64,000 bases of DNA from Lacisediminihabitans sp040549525 (lineage in GTDB: Bacteria > Actinomycetota > Actinomycetes > Actinomycetales > Microbacteriaceae). Positions 25,011 to 34,087 of this stretch are shown piece after piece (within the stretch, counting starts at the first letter, position 1; each line of letters opens with the position of its first letter). The notes under the pieces were generated by a model. That model did no database searches, had not been told where the DNA came from, and was given only the letters and a program-made list of their open reading frames with translations. The DNA is taken from NCBI RefSeq assembly GCF_040549525.1, contig NZ_JBEPTM010000010.1, positions 32,559 to 96,558 on the forward strand. Direction: 5' to 3'. A program made the translations under genes and the position numbers.

Positions 25011-26198
25011 TCAGAGCCGGTCGTGCTCCGCGGCCTCGCCCGGGATGAGCGGGATGGCCGCTGCCGGCAAGAGCGCAACGGCCGCGAAGGCGAGCGGGTA
25101 GCCGACCAGCCCGATCAGCGCCCCGACCGCGGGGCCAACGATGGAGGCCGCCAGGAACTGCCCGGTGTTCTGGGCACCGAGGGCGCGTCCGGCCCAGGAC
25201 GGCCCGGCCATCTCGGCGACGGAGGTGAAGGAGAGACCGTTGTCGGCCACGGTCACGGTCATCGCGATCACCAAGACGATTGCTGCTGCGCTCCATCTCG
25301 GCGCGCCGAAAGCCGCGAGCACCAGCATCACGGCGGCTGCCGAGATCGCGACCCAGCGCAGCGGGCGCACCCGACTGCCGACCCGGTCGCTCAGGATGCC
25401 GACGCCGATGCGGCCGATCGCCCCGACGAACTGGGCCGTCCCCACGAGCAGTCCCGCGGCGAGAGCCGGCACCTGCAACTGGGTGACCAGCCACACCAAG
25501 CCGAAGACCGAGAGGGTGAACTGCGGGAAGACGAGCAGAAGCGACACCGCGTGGATGCGCCAGAGGAACCCGCTCGAGCGATAGGGGTTAGTGGTGGGAA
25601 CGCCGGGCTCCTTCACCGGCCGCGGGGGATCGCGGATACCGATCGCGCTGGCGACGGCGAAGACGCCGGTGAGCGCGAGAGGCACGATGAGGGCTGCCCC
25701 GATGCCGCCGGCGGACGCCAGAGACGGCACCGTCACGGCGGCGATGGTCACGCCGAGGGGCTGGCAGGTCTGGCGGATGCCCATGGCGAGTCCTCGGCGA
25801 TCCTTGGGAAACCAGCCCACCACGACGCGCCCGCTCGCGGCGTTGGTGCTGGCCGCGGCCATCCCTCCCAGCAGGAAGAAGATGCCGAGGGCGACATAGC
25901 CGGTGGAGAGCAGCGCACCGACAGTGGCGAGAGCCACAAGAGCGAGACCGCCCGCGATCACCCAGCGTTCGCCGATGCGGTCGGCCAGTGCTCCCCAGGC
26001 GATGAGTGTCAACACCATTCCAATGGTGGGCGTCGCGGCGAGCAGACCGGCCTGCGCGAGGCTCAGCCCGCGTTCGGTGTGGAGCAGTGGGATGAGGAAG
26101 GCCGGCACGCTCACGAACACGGTGCCCGAGGTCTGGGCGGCGACTCCGAGCGTGAGAACCGTCCACGCTCGACGGGCGTCGGGGAAGGGAGTGCTCAT
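25011..26198 (-). CDS. MFS transporter
   Basis: A 395-aa major facilitator protein with twelve predicted helices. The loop 2-3 motif is GALADRIGERW (about 68-78), with GWFPKDRRGLAMG and RQTCQPLGV in the region of helices 4-5 (about 125-150). Substrate is not inferable. It is convergent with the CHAT gene, 40 bp apart, and transcribed away from neuA. Confidence 0.85.
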   Translation of the reverse strand: MSTPFPDARRAWTVLTLGVAAQTSGTVFVSVPAFLIPLLHTERGLSLAQAGLLAATPTIGMVLTLIAWGALADRIGERWVIAGGLALVALATVGALLSTGYVALGIFFLLGGMAAASTNAASGRVVVGWFPKDRRGLAMGIRQTCQPLGVTIAAVTVPSLASAGGIGAALIVPLALTGVFAVASAIGIRDPPRPVKEPGVPTTNPYRSSGFLWRIHAVSLLLVFPQFTLSVFGLVWLVTQLQVPALAAGLLVGTAQFVGAIGRIGVGILSDRVGSRVRPLRWVAISAAAVMLVLAAFGAPRWSAAAIVLVIAMTVTVADNGLSFTSVAEMAGPSWAGRALGAQNTGQFLAASIVGPAVGALIGLVGYPLAFAAVALLPAAAIPLIPGEAAEHDRL

Positions 26199-26340
26199 CG
26201 ACAGTGCCTTCCTCGTTCATTTCGAGTGTAGGGACAATCCGCAACCGCACCGTCGCTCGCCGTTCATCCGGTGGCCAACTGGAGTCCGCTTCGCCTTCCT
26301 AGTCTCGCAAGATCGTGAGATTCGAAGAGCGGAGAAACCG

Positions 26341-27057
26341 ATGAGCATCGTCGCAGTCATTCCCGCCCGGGGCGGCTCCAAGGGCATCCCCGGCAAGAAT
26401 CTGCGCACGGTCGCGGGCGTCCCGCTCGTGGTGCGTGCGATCGAGGCTGCGCGCTCCTGCGGACTGATCGACCGGATAGTCGTCACGACGGACGATCTCG
26501 CGATCGCGGATGCCTCCCACGCTGCCGGCGCGGAGGTCGTCGACCGTCCGGCCCACCTCTCCGGAGACCGGGCCACCTCGGAGTCGGCGGTGCTTCACGC
26601 GCTCGAGCGCATCGAACCGGCCGCCGAGATCGTCGTCTTCCTTCAGCCCACCTCGCCGTTCATCGATTCGGCGGCCCTCTGCGAAGCCATCGAGCGGGTG
26701 CGGAGCGGCCAGGAAGACGTGGTCTTCTCCGGCCTCGAGACCTTCGCCTTCCTCTGGCAGCTCGACGGCGATGGGCGGGCGACGGGCGTCAACCACGACC
26801 CCTCGGCGCGGCCCCGGCGCCAGGATCGTGAGCCGCACTTTCACGAGACCGGCGGCTTCTACGTGATGCGAGCGGCGGGATTCAGCCGCGCCCGCTTCCG
26901 ATTCTTCGGCCGGATCGGTGTCGCCATCGTGGATCAGCGCACCGGCATCGAAATCGACACCGTCGATGAGCTGATGCTCGCCAACGCGATCGCCCCCCTC
27001 GTCGACACCACCCCCGCGCCGCATCCGTCCCACTCCCCACAATTGGAGCACTCATGA
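26341..27057 (+). CDS. neuA: Acylneuraminate cytidylyltransferase (CMP-sialic/nonulosonic acid synthetase)
   Basis: A 238-aa enzyme that activates a nonulosonic acid with CTP. The CTP-binding signature IPARGGSKGIPGKN is at 7-20. QPTSPF is near 101-106 and the acidic HETGGFYVM block is at about 167-175. The ATG at 26341 is chosen because GGAGA sits about 7 nt upstream and the nucleotide-binding strand starts right after it. Its TGA overlaps the neuB ATG (ATGA). It would act in the cytoplasm to supply CMP-sugar to the transferase encoded downstream. Confidence 0.92.
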   Translation: MSIVAVIPARGGSKGIPGKNLRTVAGVPLVVRAIEAARSCGLIDRIVVTTDDLAIADASHAAGAEVVDRPAHLSGDRATSESAVLHALERIEPAAEIVVFLQPTSPFIDSAALCEAIERVRSGQEDVVFSGLETFAFLWQLDGDGRATGVNHDPSARPRRQDREPHFHETGGFYVMRAAGFSRARFRFFGRIGVAIVDQRTGIEIDTVDELMLANAIAPLVDTTPAPHPSHSPQLEHS

Positions 27058-27926
27058 CAGTCCACATCGGCACCTCGGAGGTCGGCACCGGCTCACCGGT
27101 CTACGTGATCGCGGAGATCGGCCTCAACCACAACGGCAGCGTGGAGACGGCCATCCAGCTCATCGATGTGGCGGCGGATGCCGGCGCCCAGGCCGTGAAG
27201 TTCCAGAAGCGCACGCCGGACATCTCCACGCCAGAGCACATGAAGAACACCCCGCGGGACACCCCCTGGGGCATGATGACCTACCTGGAATACCGCTACC
27301 GCGTGGAATTCAGCCGCGAGCAGTACATCGAGATCGGCGACTATGCGACTCTCCGCGGACTCGACTGGTTCGCCTCGCCGTGGGATGAGCCCTCTGTCGA
27401 CTTCCTCGAGGACCTCAACGTTGTCGCGCACAAGGTAGCCTCCGCGTCGGTCACCGACATCGGGATGCTCCAGGCGCTCGCCGCGACCGGCAAGCCGATC
27501 ATCCTCTCCACCGGCATGTCGACGCTCGACCAGATCGACCGTGCGGTCGAGGTGCTCGGCACCGGCAAGCTGGTGATCCTGCACGCGACCTCCACCTACC
27601 CGCTTCCCGCGGAAGAGGCGAACCTGCGCACGATCACCACACTGCAGCAGCGGTACGCCGGGGTGCCGATCGACTACTCCGGTCACGAGCGAGGCTTGCA
27701 GATCTCCATCGCCGCGGTGACCCTCGGCGCTGTGGCTGTCGAGCGACACATCACCCTCGACCGCACGATGTGGGGTTCCGACCACGCCGCGTCGCTCGAG
27801 CCGCAGGGTTTCGAGCACCTCGTGCGCGACATCCGGGTGATCGGTGAGGCCATGGGTGATGGCGTGAAGCGCGTCTTCCCGGGGGAGCTCGCCCCCCTGG
27901 CGAAGCTCCGCCGCGTCTCTGCCTGA
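27054..27926 (+). CDS. neuB: N-acetylneuraminate synthase family protein lacking the SAF domain
   Basis: A 290-aa TIM-barrel enzyme that condenses PEP with an N-acyl-mannosamine-type sugar. Conserved parts are IAEIGLNHNG (15-24), VKFQKRTPD (about 47-55), KVASASVTD, ILSTGMSTLDQI and the YSGHERG ... ERHITLDR block containing metal and PEP ligands. Typical NeuB proteins are about 340-350 aa and end in an antifreeze-like SAF domain that caps the partner active site. This one stops soon after FPGELAPL, so that domain is missing or replaced. The sequence shows no frameshift at the end. Translationally coupled to neuA. Confidence 0.9.
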   Translation: MTVHIGTSEVGTGSPVYVIAEIGLNHNGSVETAIQLIDVAADAGAQAVKFQKRTPDISTPEHMKNTPRDTPWGMMTYLEYRYRVEFSREQYIEIGDYATLRGLDWFASPWDEPSVDFLEDLNVVAHKVASASVTDIGMLQALAATGKPIILSTGMSTLDQIDRAVEVLGTGKLVILHATSTYPLPAEEANLRTITTLQQRYAGVPIDYSGHERGLQISIAAVTLGAVAVERHITLDRTMWGSDHAASLEPQGFEHLVRDIRVIGEAMGDGVKRVFPGELAPLAKLRRVSA

Positions 27927-27937
27927 CCCCTCCGGGC

Positions 27938-29287
27938 ATGACGATCACCCACGCTGAACCATCCGGTGCCGCCGAACAGGCACCGGAGCCTGTGTTGACG
28001 GCAGGAGTCACCGTCCTCGCCATCGCGGACTCCGACTCCTACGTCAAGTGGGGCGCCACCCTGCTCGGTCAGGTGCCGCACGACTGGAAGCGTTCGCTCG
28101 TCGTGCTCGCGAGCCCGGTGATGCCGAGCGGGGAACAGCTCGCCGCGGCGCTCACCGGCACCTCGGAGTCGATCGGCGCGCCGCCGATCCTCGACCTCTC
28201 CGCCCTCGCCGTTCGCATTGCCACGCTGAAGCCGGATGTCGTGCTCCTGTCGGTGCGGGGACCTCTCGTCAGAGTGGTGGTGCGCGCGATCGTCGGTGCC
28301 TCGGAGGTGCGCCCCGTCATCGTGAGCGGGCTGCCCGGCATCTCCATCCCGGCGACCAGGCGGGCGATCTCGCATCGCGCGCAGGTCGACTTCTTCGTTC
28401 TGCATTCCCGCCGTGAGGTTCGCGAGTTCGAAACTCTCGCCCAGACAATGGGCGTCGACATGCCCTTCGGTCTCGCCACGCTGCCGTTCCTGCCGCGACA
28501 GGCTCTGCCGCAGAAGACCCAGGGTCGCAACCAGAACGGCGAGGTCATCTTCGCGACGCAGGCGAAGGTGCCGGCCGAGAAGGCGGATCGGCTCGCCCTG
28601 CTCGGCTGGCTGGCCGAGGCGGCACGGCGGCACCCCTACCTCCGTGTCGTGGTGAAGGTGAGAGCGGCTCGCGGCGAGCAGCAGACGCACGCGAAACGCT
28701 ACGACTATGCCGATCTCATGGACGAGCTCCGGCCGCGGGCACCGCACAACCTCGTGGTGGCCGGAGGCGCCATGGCCGATCACCTCGCCGGCGCGGCCGG
28801 GCTGGTCACGGTGAGCTCGACTGCTGCGATCGAAGCGATCGCCCTCTCGATCCCGGTGATCATCGTCAACGACTTCGGAGTGAGCGCCGAACTCATCAAT
28901 ACCGTCTTCGAAGGCAGTGGGCTCCTCGGCAACTGCGGTGATCTGGTGGAGGGGCGATTCCGGCACCCCGATTCGGCCTGGCTCGACGACAACTATTTCC
29001 ACGGTGCGGACAAAAACGACTGGCTGCGCCGGGTCGACGAGCTGGTCGCCATTCGCGCGACCGGGGACTTCCCCCTCAAACCGCTGCGGCACGGCGCCTT
29101 CGGGGGAGTGCTTCGCCGGGCCTGGGACCGTAAGCGCGCCCTCGGCCGGTTCGACAGGTCGTGGAGCGGCATGGTCGCCCTCGTGCTGGGCACTCCGGTG
29201 CGGTACGCCCTCGTGGTCACTCGCGGCGTGCGTAGTCGTCGCGCTCGCGCCCGGCTGGCGAATGCGGAGACCGTCGGGGAGCAATGA
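27938..29287 (+). CDS. Putative glycosyltransferase of a nonulosonic-acid locus (DUF6716-like)
   Basis: A 449-aa protein 11 bp after neuB. The N-terminal half has a Rossmann-like layout (VTVLAIADSDSYVKWG, then ILDLSALAVRIATLKPDVVLLS). The C-terminal half contains GLVTVSSTAAIEAIALSIPVIIVNDFGV, resembling the nucleotide-sugar-binding half of GT-B enzymes and related to proteins annotated DUF6716 in actinobacteria. No membrane segment is clear. Position directly after neuA-neuB suggests transfer of a CMP-activated acid to a surface acceptor; this is inference from context. Its stop overlaps the start of a decayed acyltransferase reading frame. Confidence 0.75.
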   Translation: MTITHAEPSGAAEQAPEPVLTAGVTVLAIADSDSYVKWGATLLGQVPHDWKRSLVVLASPVMPSGEQLAAALTGTSESIGAPPILDLSALAVRIATLKPDVVLLSVRGPLVRVVVRAIVGASEVRPVIVSGLPGISIPATRRAISHRAQVDFFVLHSRREVREFETLAQTMGVDMPFGLATLPFLPRQALPQKTQGRNQNGEVIFATQAKVPAEKADRLALLGWLAEAARRHPYLRVVVKVRAARGEQQTHAKRYDYADLMDELRPRAPHNLVVAGGAMADHLAGAAGLVTVSSTAAIEAIALSIPVIIVNDFGVSAELINTVFEGSGLLGNCGDLVEGRFRHPDSAWLDDNYFHGADKNDWLRRVDELVAIRATGDFPLKPLRHGAFGGVLRRAWDRKRALGRFDRSWSGMVALVLGTPVRYALVVTRGVRSRRARARLANAETVGEQ

Positions 29288-29457
29288 CGGTGGTGGCCGC
29301 GCTCGGCATTCGTCCGAGCCCTACGGTCTTGATCGGCTGTCGCAGCGACATCCAGGGCCTTCGTGTCGTCTGGCTGTCGTTGGCAATGCTCGGCTACGTC
29401 GGCGGAGGAACGTGGTCGATCGGCGCACCTCCGAGAACCCCGATGTCATTGTGCTGA
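29284..29457 (+). pseudogene. Remnant of a membrane acyltransferase (acyltransferase-3 type)
   Basis: A 57-codon frame starts at an ATG overlapping the previous stop (ATGA). It contains CRSDIQGLRVVWLSL, close to the R-x-DIQGLRA-x-AV signature at the N-terminus of OatA-like acyltransferases. The expected GGYVGVDVFFVISG helix is replaced by GYVGGGTWSIG, and the frame ends at 29457. The remaining 120 bp to the methyltransferase gene are non-coding. This looks like the start of a sugar O-acyltransferase gene that lost its body by deletion. The position after neuAB would suit a sialic-acid O-acetyltransferase. Confidence 0.4.
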
Positions 29458-29577
29458 CGAGTTATGTTGAACCCACCCCGCCCGGCATTGCATCGCGGCG
29501 ACCTTCAGCTGCCTTCTGGCTCCCGCTTCGATGCCGCGCTGGCACCCTACCTGTCGACCCGATGAGCGGCACGCCGT

Positions 29578-30342
29578 TCACGCCGGGACGACGCCCCGCG
29601 CGCACCAGGCCATCGCCGAGACCTCGAACGGGGTGGTTGGCACGGACTTCGCGCACCGGAGTCTGAGCGTTTCGCGGCCCTCTTCCGTCAGCCCGCTGAC
29701 ATATTCTCCGGCCGGCCCGACACCCAGGGTATACGGCTGCCACCACTCGTCGAACGACGCGAAACGCCGGGTCACAGTGAGGGTCGACGACTCGACGTCG
29801 TGCAGGCCGGCGATACCGAAAAGCTCGTCGAGGTGACCCTCCCGCGTGCCGGCCAGAGCGGCTTCGCCGGGAGCCTCGGGGTCGAGGTCGTGCACCGATC
29901 GCCAAAAGGTTGCGAGCGGGCCGCGATCGCCCGCGTGGTCCCAGACGCAGGCCGCGACCAGTCCGCCGGGCCGCGTCACGCGAGCCATCTCGCACAGCCC
30001 GGCCACGGGATCCGTCATGAAATGCACCACCAGCTGGGCGAGGGCCACATCGAACTCCCCGTCTCCGAACGGCAACTGCTCCGCCCCGGCGAGTCGGACA
30101 TCGAGCCCCGGAACGCGCCGCGTCGTCGCCTCCACGAAAGAGGGCGAGGGGTCGACCGCGGCGACGGCTCCCGTGCCGAGGCGCCGCGCCAGTTGCTCGG
30201 TGAGCGCGCCGGTGCCGCAGCCCACGTCGAGGGCGCGGTGGCCCGACTGCAGCTGCGACCAGTCGGCGAAGAGCGGGGCGAGCGGCTCGGAGTACTGGCC
30301 CATAAATCGGCCGTAAGCGGCCGCCGAGACATCGAAACTCAT
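29578..30342 (-). CDS. Class I SAM-dependent methyltransferase
   Basis: A 254-aa methyltransferase of the UbiE/Methyltransf_11 type. SAM motif I is ALDVGCGTGALTEQL (about 37-51). The acidic end of the second strand lies in VAAVDPSPSF, and LPFGDGEFDVALAQLVVHFM and RVTRPGGLV are the post-I and motif III regions. Substrate is unknown. It stands alone, convergent to the acyltransferase remnant and divergent from the monooxygenase gene. Confidence 0.88.
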   Translation of the reverse strand: MSFDVSAAAYGRFMGQYSEPLAPLFADWSQLQSGHRALDVGCGTGALTEQLARRLGTGAVAAVDPSPSFVEATTRRVPGLDVRLAGAEQLPFGDGEFDVALAQLVVHFMTDPVAGLCEMARVTRPGGLVAACVWDHAGDRGPLATFWRSVHDLDPEAPGEAALAGTREGHLDELFGIAGLHDVESSTLTVTRRFASFDEWWQPYTLGVGPAGEYVSGLTEEGRETLRLRCAKSVPTTPFEVSAMAWCARGVVPA

Positions 30343-30492
30343 GGGGGAACGCTACTCCTGCGGCCACCGCAGCGGGGTGGATGCGGCACAGCGTAGGGGG
30401 TACCGCTGCCTCCACTACGGCATGTTTCCGAGTGTGTCTCCGTGCGTCCGACTCGCTTGCCCGTGGCCGAGCGAACCGTGCAGCATGGCCGG

Positions 30493-31899
30493 ATGCCCCA
30501 TCAGACCTCGCCCCGCCAGATCCGTTTCAACGCCTTCGACATGAACTGCGTCGCCCACCAGTCCTCGGGAATGTGGCGTCACCCCGACGACCAGGCGTGG
30601 CGGTACAAAGACCTCGAGTACTGGACGGAACTCGCCAAACTCCTCGAGCGCGGCACCTTCGACGGCGTCTTCATCGCCGATGTGCTCGGCACCTACGACG
30701 TCTACGGCGGTTCCAACGAGGCGGCGATCCGACACGGCGCACAGGTGCCGGTGAACGACCCGGTTCTCCTCGTCTCGGCGATGGCGCACGTGACGGAGAA
30801 CCTCGGGTTCGGCATCACCGCCGGCACCTCCTACGAGCACCCCTATCCCTTCGCCCGACGCATGTCGACCCTCGACCACCTCACCAAGGGTCGGGTCGGG
30901 TGGAACGTGGTCACCGGCTACCTGCCGAGCGCCGCGCGCAACATGGGCCACGACGACCAGCTCGAGCACGACGACCGCTACGACGTCGCCGACGAGTACC
31001 TCGAAGTGCTCTACAAGCTCTGGGAGGGCTCCTGGGAGGATGACGCGGTGCAGCGCAACCGCGAGACCGGCGTGTTCACCGACCCGGCGAAGGTGCACGA
31101 GATCGGGCACAGTGGCAAGAACTTCACGGTTCCGGGCATCCACCTCTCCGAGCCGTCGACGCAACGCACGCCGGTGATCTACCAGGCGGGGGCCTCGGGC
31201 CGGGGCATCCAGTTCGCCGCGGGCAATGCCGAAGCCATCTTCGTCGCCGCTCCCACCAAGGCCGTGCTCACGACCTCCGTCGCGAAGATCCGCGACGCGC
31301 TCGAAGCCGCCGGTCGGGACCGCTACTCCGCGAAGATCTACACCCTGCTCACGATCATCACCGACTCCACCGAGCAGAAGGCGAAGGCGAAGCACCAGGA
31401 CTTCCTGCAGTATGCGAGTGACGAGGGAGCCCTCGTGTTCATGTCGGGGTGGATGGGCATCGACCTGTCGCAGTACGACCTCGGCGAGCCCGTGGGCAAT
31501 GTGAAGAGCAACGCCATCCAATCGGTGATCGCCAACTATGCCGAATCCGCCGAGAACGGTGAGGAGTTCACGGTCGGCGACATCGGCCGGCTCGGGGCCA
31601 TCGGCGGGCTGGGGCCGTTCATCGTCGGCTCGGGCGAGCAGATCGCCGACCAGCTGCAGGAGTGGGTCGAGGAGACCGACGTCGACGGCTTCAACCTCGC
31701 CTACGCGATCACCCCCGGCACCTTCGAGGACGTCGTGGAGCACGTCATCCCGGTGCTGCGTGCACGGGGGGCATACCCGCAGGCCTACGTCCCAGGATCC
31801 CTGCGCCAGAAGTTGCACGGCCGGGGTGACCGGCTGCCGGGGGAGCACAAGGGAGCATCGTTCCGAATCGGTGGCACCGGGTCGACGTCCCCTCGCTGA
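30493..31899 (+). CDS. FMN-dependent LLM-class monooxygenase (NtaA/SnaA/DszA family)
   Basis: A 468-aa flavin monooxygenase that needs a separate FMN reductase. Family stretches are FDGVFIADVLG (about 55-65), TYEHPYPFARRMSTLDHLTKGRVGWNVVTGYLPSAARN-type residues at about 115-155 (only in part quoted), YQAGASGRGIQFAA and AIFVAAPT. Members of this subfamily oxidise nitrilotriacetate, EDTA, sulfonates, dibenzothiophene sulfone or related compounds, and substrate cannot be read from sequence. ATG 30493 is preferred because homologous sequence begins there; an ATG 17 codons upstream lacks support. No reductase gene is adjacent. Confidence 0.88.
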   Translation: MPHQTSPRQIRFNAFDMNCVAHQSSGMWRHPDDQAWRYKDLEYWTELAKLLERGTFDGVFIADVLGTYDVYGGSNEAAIRHGAQVPVNDPVLLVSAMAHVTENLGFGITAGTSYEHPYPFARRMSTLDHLTKGRVGWNVVTGYLPSAARNMGHDDQLEHDDRYDVADEYLEVLYKLWEGSWEDDAVQRNRETGVFTDPAKVHEIGHSGKNFTVPGIHLSEPSTQRTPVIYQAGASGRGIQFAAGNAEAIFVAAPTKAVLTTSVAKIRDALEAAGRDRYSAKIYTLLTIITDSTEQKAKAKHQDFLQYASDEGALVFMSGWMGIDLSQYDLGEPVGNVKSNAIQSVIANYAESAENGEEFTVGDIGRLGAIGGLGPFIVGSGEQIADQLQEWVEETDVDGFNLAYAITPGTFEDVVEHVIPVLRARGAYPQAYVPGSLRQKLHGRGDRLPGEHKGASFRIGGTGSTSPR

Positions 31900-31979
31900 A
31901 CCCTCCACTCGGCGCGCCGCGGAGGTTCGCCTGTGGATAACCTCGGCGCGGAATCGCCGCAGCGATCGATGATGTGGGG

Positions 31980-33221
31980 ATGTCCACGGCCGTCGCCCTC
32001 ATCACGGAACAGGTGCGAGAGCGCGTGCGGCGCGATGGAGTGGATCTCGGGGGAGACCGGCAGGGCGCGCTGGTGGACAGATACGTGCGAGAAGAAGTGC
32101 GGCGCTACAGTGAACGGGCGCTCGGCGGTTCCCTGCCGATGTTGCACGACGAGCACCAGGCCGCGCGCGAGATCGTGGCCTCGATCACCGGCTTCGGAGC
32201 GTTGCAGCCGTTCTTCGACGATCCCGAGATCGAGGAGATCTGGATCAACGGCCCCGCGAAGGTCTTCATCGCCCGCAACGGGGTGCCGGAGCTCACCAGC
32301 GTGCTGCTCTCGGACACCGAGGTGCGTGACCTCGTGGAGCGGATGCTGCAGTCCACGGGCCGGCGGGTCGACCTCTCCTCGCCCTTCGTCGACGCCTCAT
32401 TGCCCGACGGATCGCGGCTGCATGTGGTGATCCCGGACGTGACCCGGCGTCACTGGGCCGTCAACATCCGCAAGTTCACCCAGCGCATCCGTGATCTGCA
32501 GCGGCTCGTCGCCCTCGGCTCGCTCAGCCACCAGGCGGCGGAATTCCTGCGCCTGTGTGTGCTCTCCGGGCAGAACATTCTGGTCTCCGGCGCGACACAG
32601 AGCGGCAAGACCACCCTGTTGAACGCGTTGCTTTCCGGGGCACGCACCGGCGAGCGCATCGTCACCGTCGAGGAGACCTTCGAACTCGACCTCGCGGCGC
32701 GGGATGTCGTCGGCATGCAGTGCCGCCAACCGAGCCTCGAGGGCACCGGCGAGATCACCCTGCGCCGACTCATCAAGGAGGCACTACGGATGCGCCCCGA
32801 CCGGCTCGTCGTCGGAGAGGTGCGCGAGGCCGAGTCGCTCGACCTCCTCATCGCCCTCAACAGCGGGCTGCCCGGCATGTGCTCGATCCACGCCAACAGC
32901 GCACGGGATGCCCTCGCCAAGCTCTGCACCCTGCCGCTGTTGGCCGGGCGCAACATCGACTCCTCCTTCGTGGTGCCGACGGTCGCCGCATCCGTCGACA
33001 TGGTGGTGCACTGCGAACTCGCCCGCAACGGCCAGCGACGGATCACCGAGATCCTCGCGCCGAGTGGCGTCGTCACCGGCGGCACGATCGTGGAGGCGAG
33101 CCTCATCTTCGCCCTGCAGCGCGGGGTGCTCACCGCCACCGGGAGCTATCCGGGCCGCAGCGGCAAATTCGACGCGGCTGGATTCGACCTTGCGTCGATT
33201 CTGGCGGGGGTGGCGGCATGA
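31980..33221 (+). CDS. tadA: CpaF/TadA-type secretion ATPase
   Basis: A 413-aa type II/IV secretion ATPase powering assembly of a Tad/Flp pilus. Walker A is GATQSGKTT at 204-212. The Asp box lies in VTVEETFELDL, Walker B in RPDRLVVGEVRE, and the His box is SIHANSARDA. The N-terminal domain has the IEEIWINGP stretch of CpaF proteins. ATG 31980 or GTG 31974 may be the start. First gene of a seven-gene plus-strand operon; its stop overlaps the next start (ATGA). The usual CpaE/TadZ gene is not upstream. Confidence 0.93.
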   Translation: MSTAVALITEQVRERVRRDGVDLGGDRQGALVDRYVREEVRRYSERALGGSLPMLHDEHQAAREIVASITGFGALQPFFDDPEIEEIWINGPAKVFIARNGVPELTSVLLSDTEVRDLVERMLQSTGRRVDLSSPFVDASLPDGSRLHVVIPDVTRRHWAVNIRKFTQRIRDLQRLVALGSLSHQAAEFLRLCVLSGQNILVSGATQSGKTTLLNALLSGARTGERIVTVEETFELDLAARDVVGMQCRQPSLEGTGEITLRRLIKEALRMRPDRLVVGEVREAESLDLLIALNSGLPGMCSIHANSARDALAKLCTLPLLAGRNIDSSFVVPTVAASVDMVVHCELARNGQRRITEILAPSGVVTGGTIVEASLIFALQRGVLTATGSYPGRSGKFDAAGFDLASILAGVAA

Positions 33222-34087
33222 CTCTCACCGTTGTGCTCGGCTTGGTGTTGGGCCTGGGGCTAGTGCTCATCGTCTCTGCCGTCGCCTGGCCGGCGGCGGC
33301 GGGGGCGCGTACGCGATCGCGACGCGCAGGCGGATTCCTGCGCCAGAGACTCGCCCGGGCCGGCTTGCCGTCGGTGTCGCTCGCGGCAGTCGGCGTGGTT
33401 TCCGTGGTCGGCGGCCTCGCGATCGCAGCTCTCAGCTTCGCCCTCGTTCCCGTCGTGGCGATCTCGTTGATCGCGGGGGCTGGCGCCCTCGCTCTTCCGC
33501 TCGCGATGATCCAGTGGCGGGTCCGTTCGCGCCGACGGGCGGCCCGGGTGCTCTGGCCCGACATCGTCGACCATCTCGTCTCGGCGGTGCGCTCGGGACT
33601 CGCGCTGCCGGACAGCGTCGTGACCCTCGCCCACACCGGGCCGGCGCCGACCAGGGACGCGTTCACGGAGTTCGCACGCGACTATCGGGCCACCGGGAAC
33701 TTCGGCCTGAGCCTCGATGCACTCAAGGACCGGCTTGCCGATCCGGTGGCCGACCGAATTCTCGAGACGCTGCGGATGTCGCGCGAGGTCGGGGGGAGCG
33801 AGTTGACGACAGTGCTGCGCAACCTGTCGTCCTACCTGCGACAGGAGGCGGCCATCCGATCCGAGGTGGAGGCACGCCAGTCCTGGGTGGTGAACGCCGC
33901 CCGGCTCGGGGTCGCGGCGCCGTGGGTCATCCTCGTGCTGCTCGCCACCCGGCCAGAGGCCGCCGCCGCCTACAACACCGCCGGGGGAGTGCTGCTGATC
34001 GTCGGCGGCCTCTTCGTGACAGCGATGGCGTACCGCCTGATGCTTGCTCTCGGCCGTTTTCCGGAGGAGCGCCGATGGTTCGCCTAG
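33218..34087 (+). CDS. tadB: Type II secretion system F / TadB-like membrane protein
   Basis: A 289-aa inner-membrane platform protein. Two hydrophobic segments lie near the N-terminus (about 3-25 and 50-85), followed by a T2SSF cytoplasmic domain (HLVSAVRSGLALPDSVVTLA ... ETLRMSREVGGSELTTVLRNLSSYL) and two C-terminal helices. It works with TadA and the TadC-like protein encoded next. The start is coupled to the tadA stop and the end overlaps the next gene by 13 bp. Confidence 0.9.
   Translation: MTLTVVLGLVLGLGLVLIVSAVAWPAAAGARTRSRRAGGFLRQRLARAGLPSVSLAAVGVVSVVGGLAIAALSFALVPVVAISLIAGAGALALPLAMIQWRVRSRRRAARVLWPDIVDHLVSAVRSGLALPDSVVTLAHTGPAPTRDAFTEFARDYRATGNFGLSLDALKDRLADPVADRILETLRMSREVGGSELTTVLRNLSSYLRQEAAIRSEVEARQSWVVNAARLGVAAPWVILVLLATRPEAAAAYNTAGGVLLIVGGLFVTAMAYRLMLALGRFPEERRWFA

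Noticed and set aside
28917..29666. Plus-strand frame running past the transferase gene end into the gap before the methyltransferase
   Set aside because: The frame differs from that of the acyltransferase remnant and from the transferase gene, and shows no homology-like pattern. Only the short RSDIQGLR frame in this gap is meaningful.
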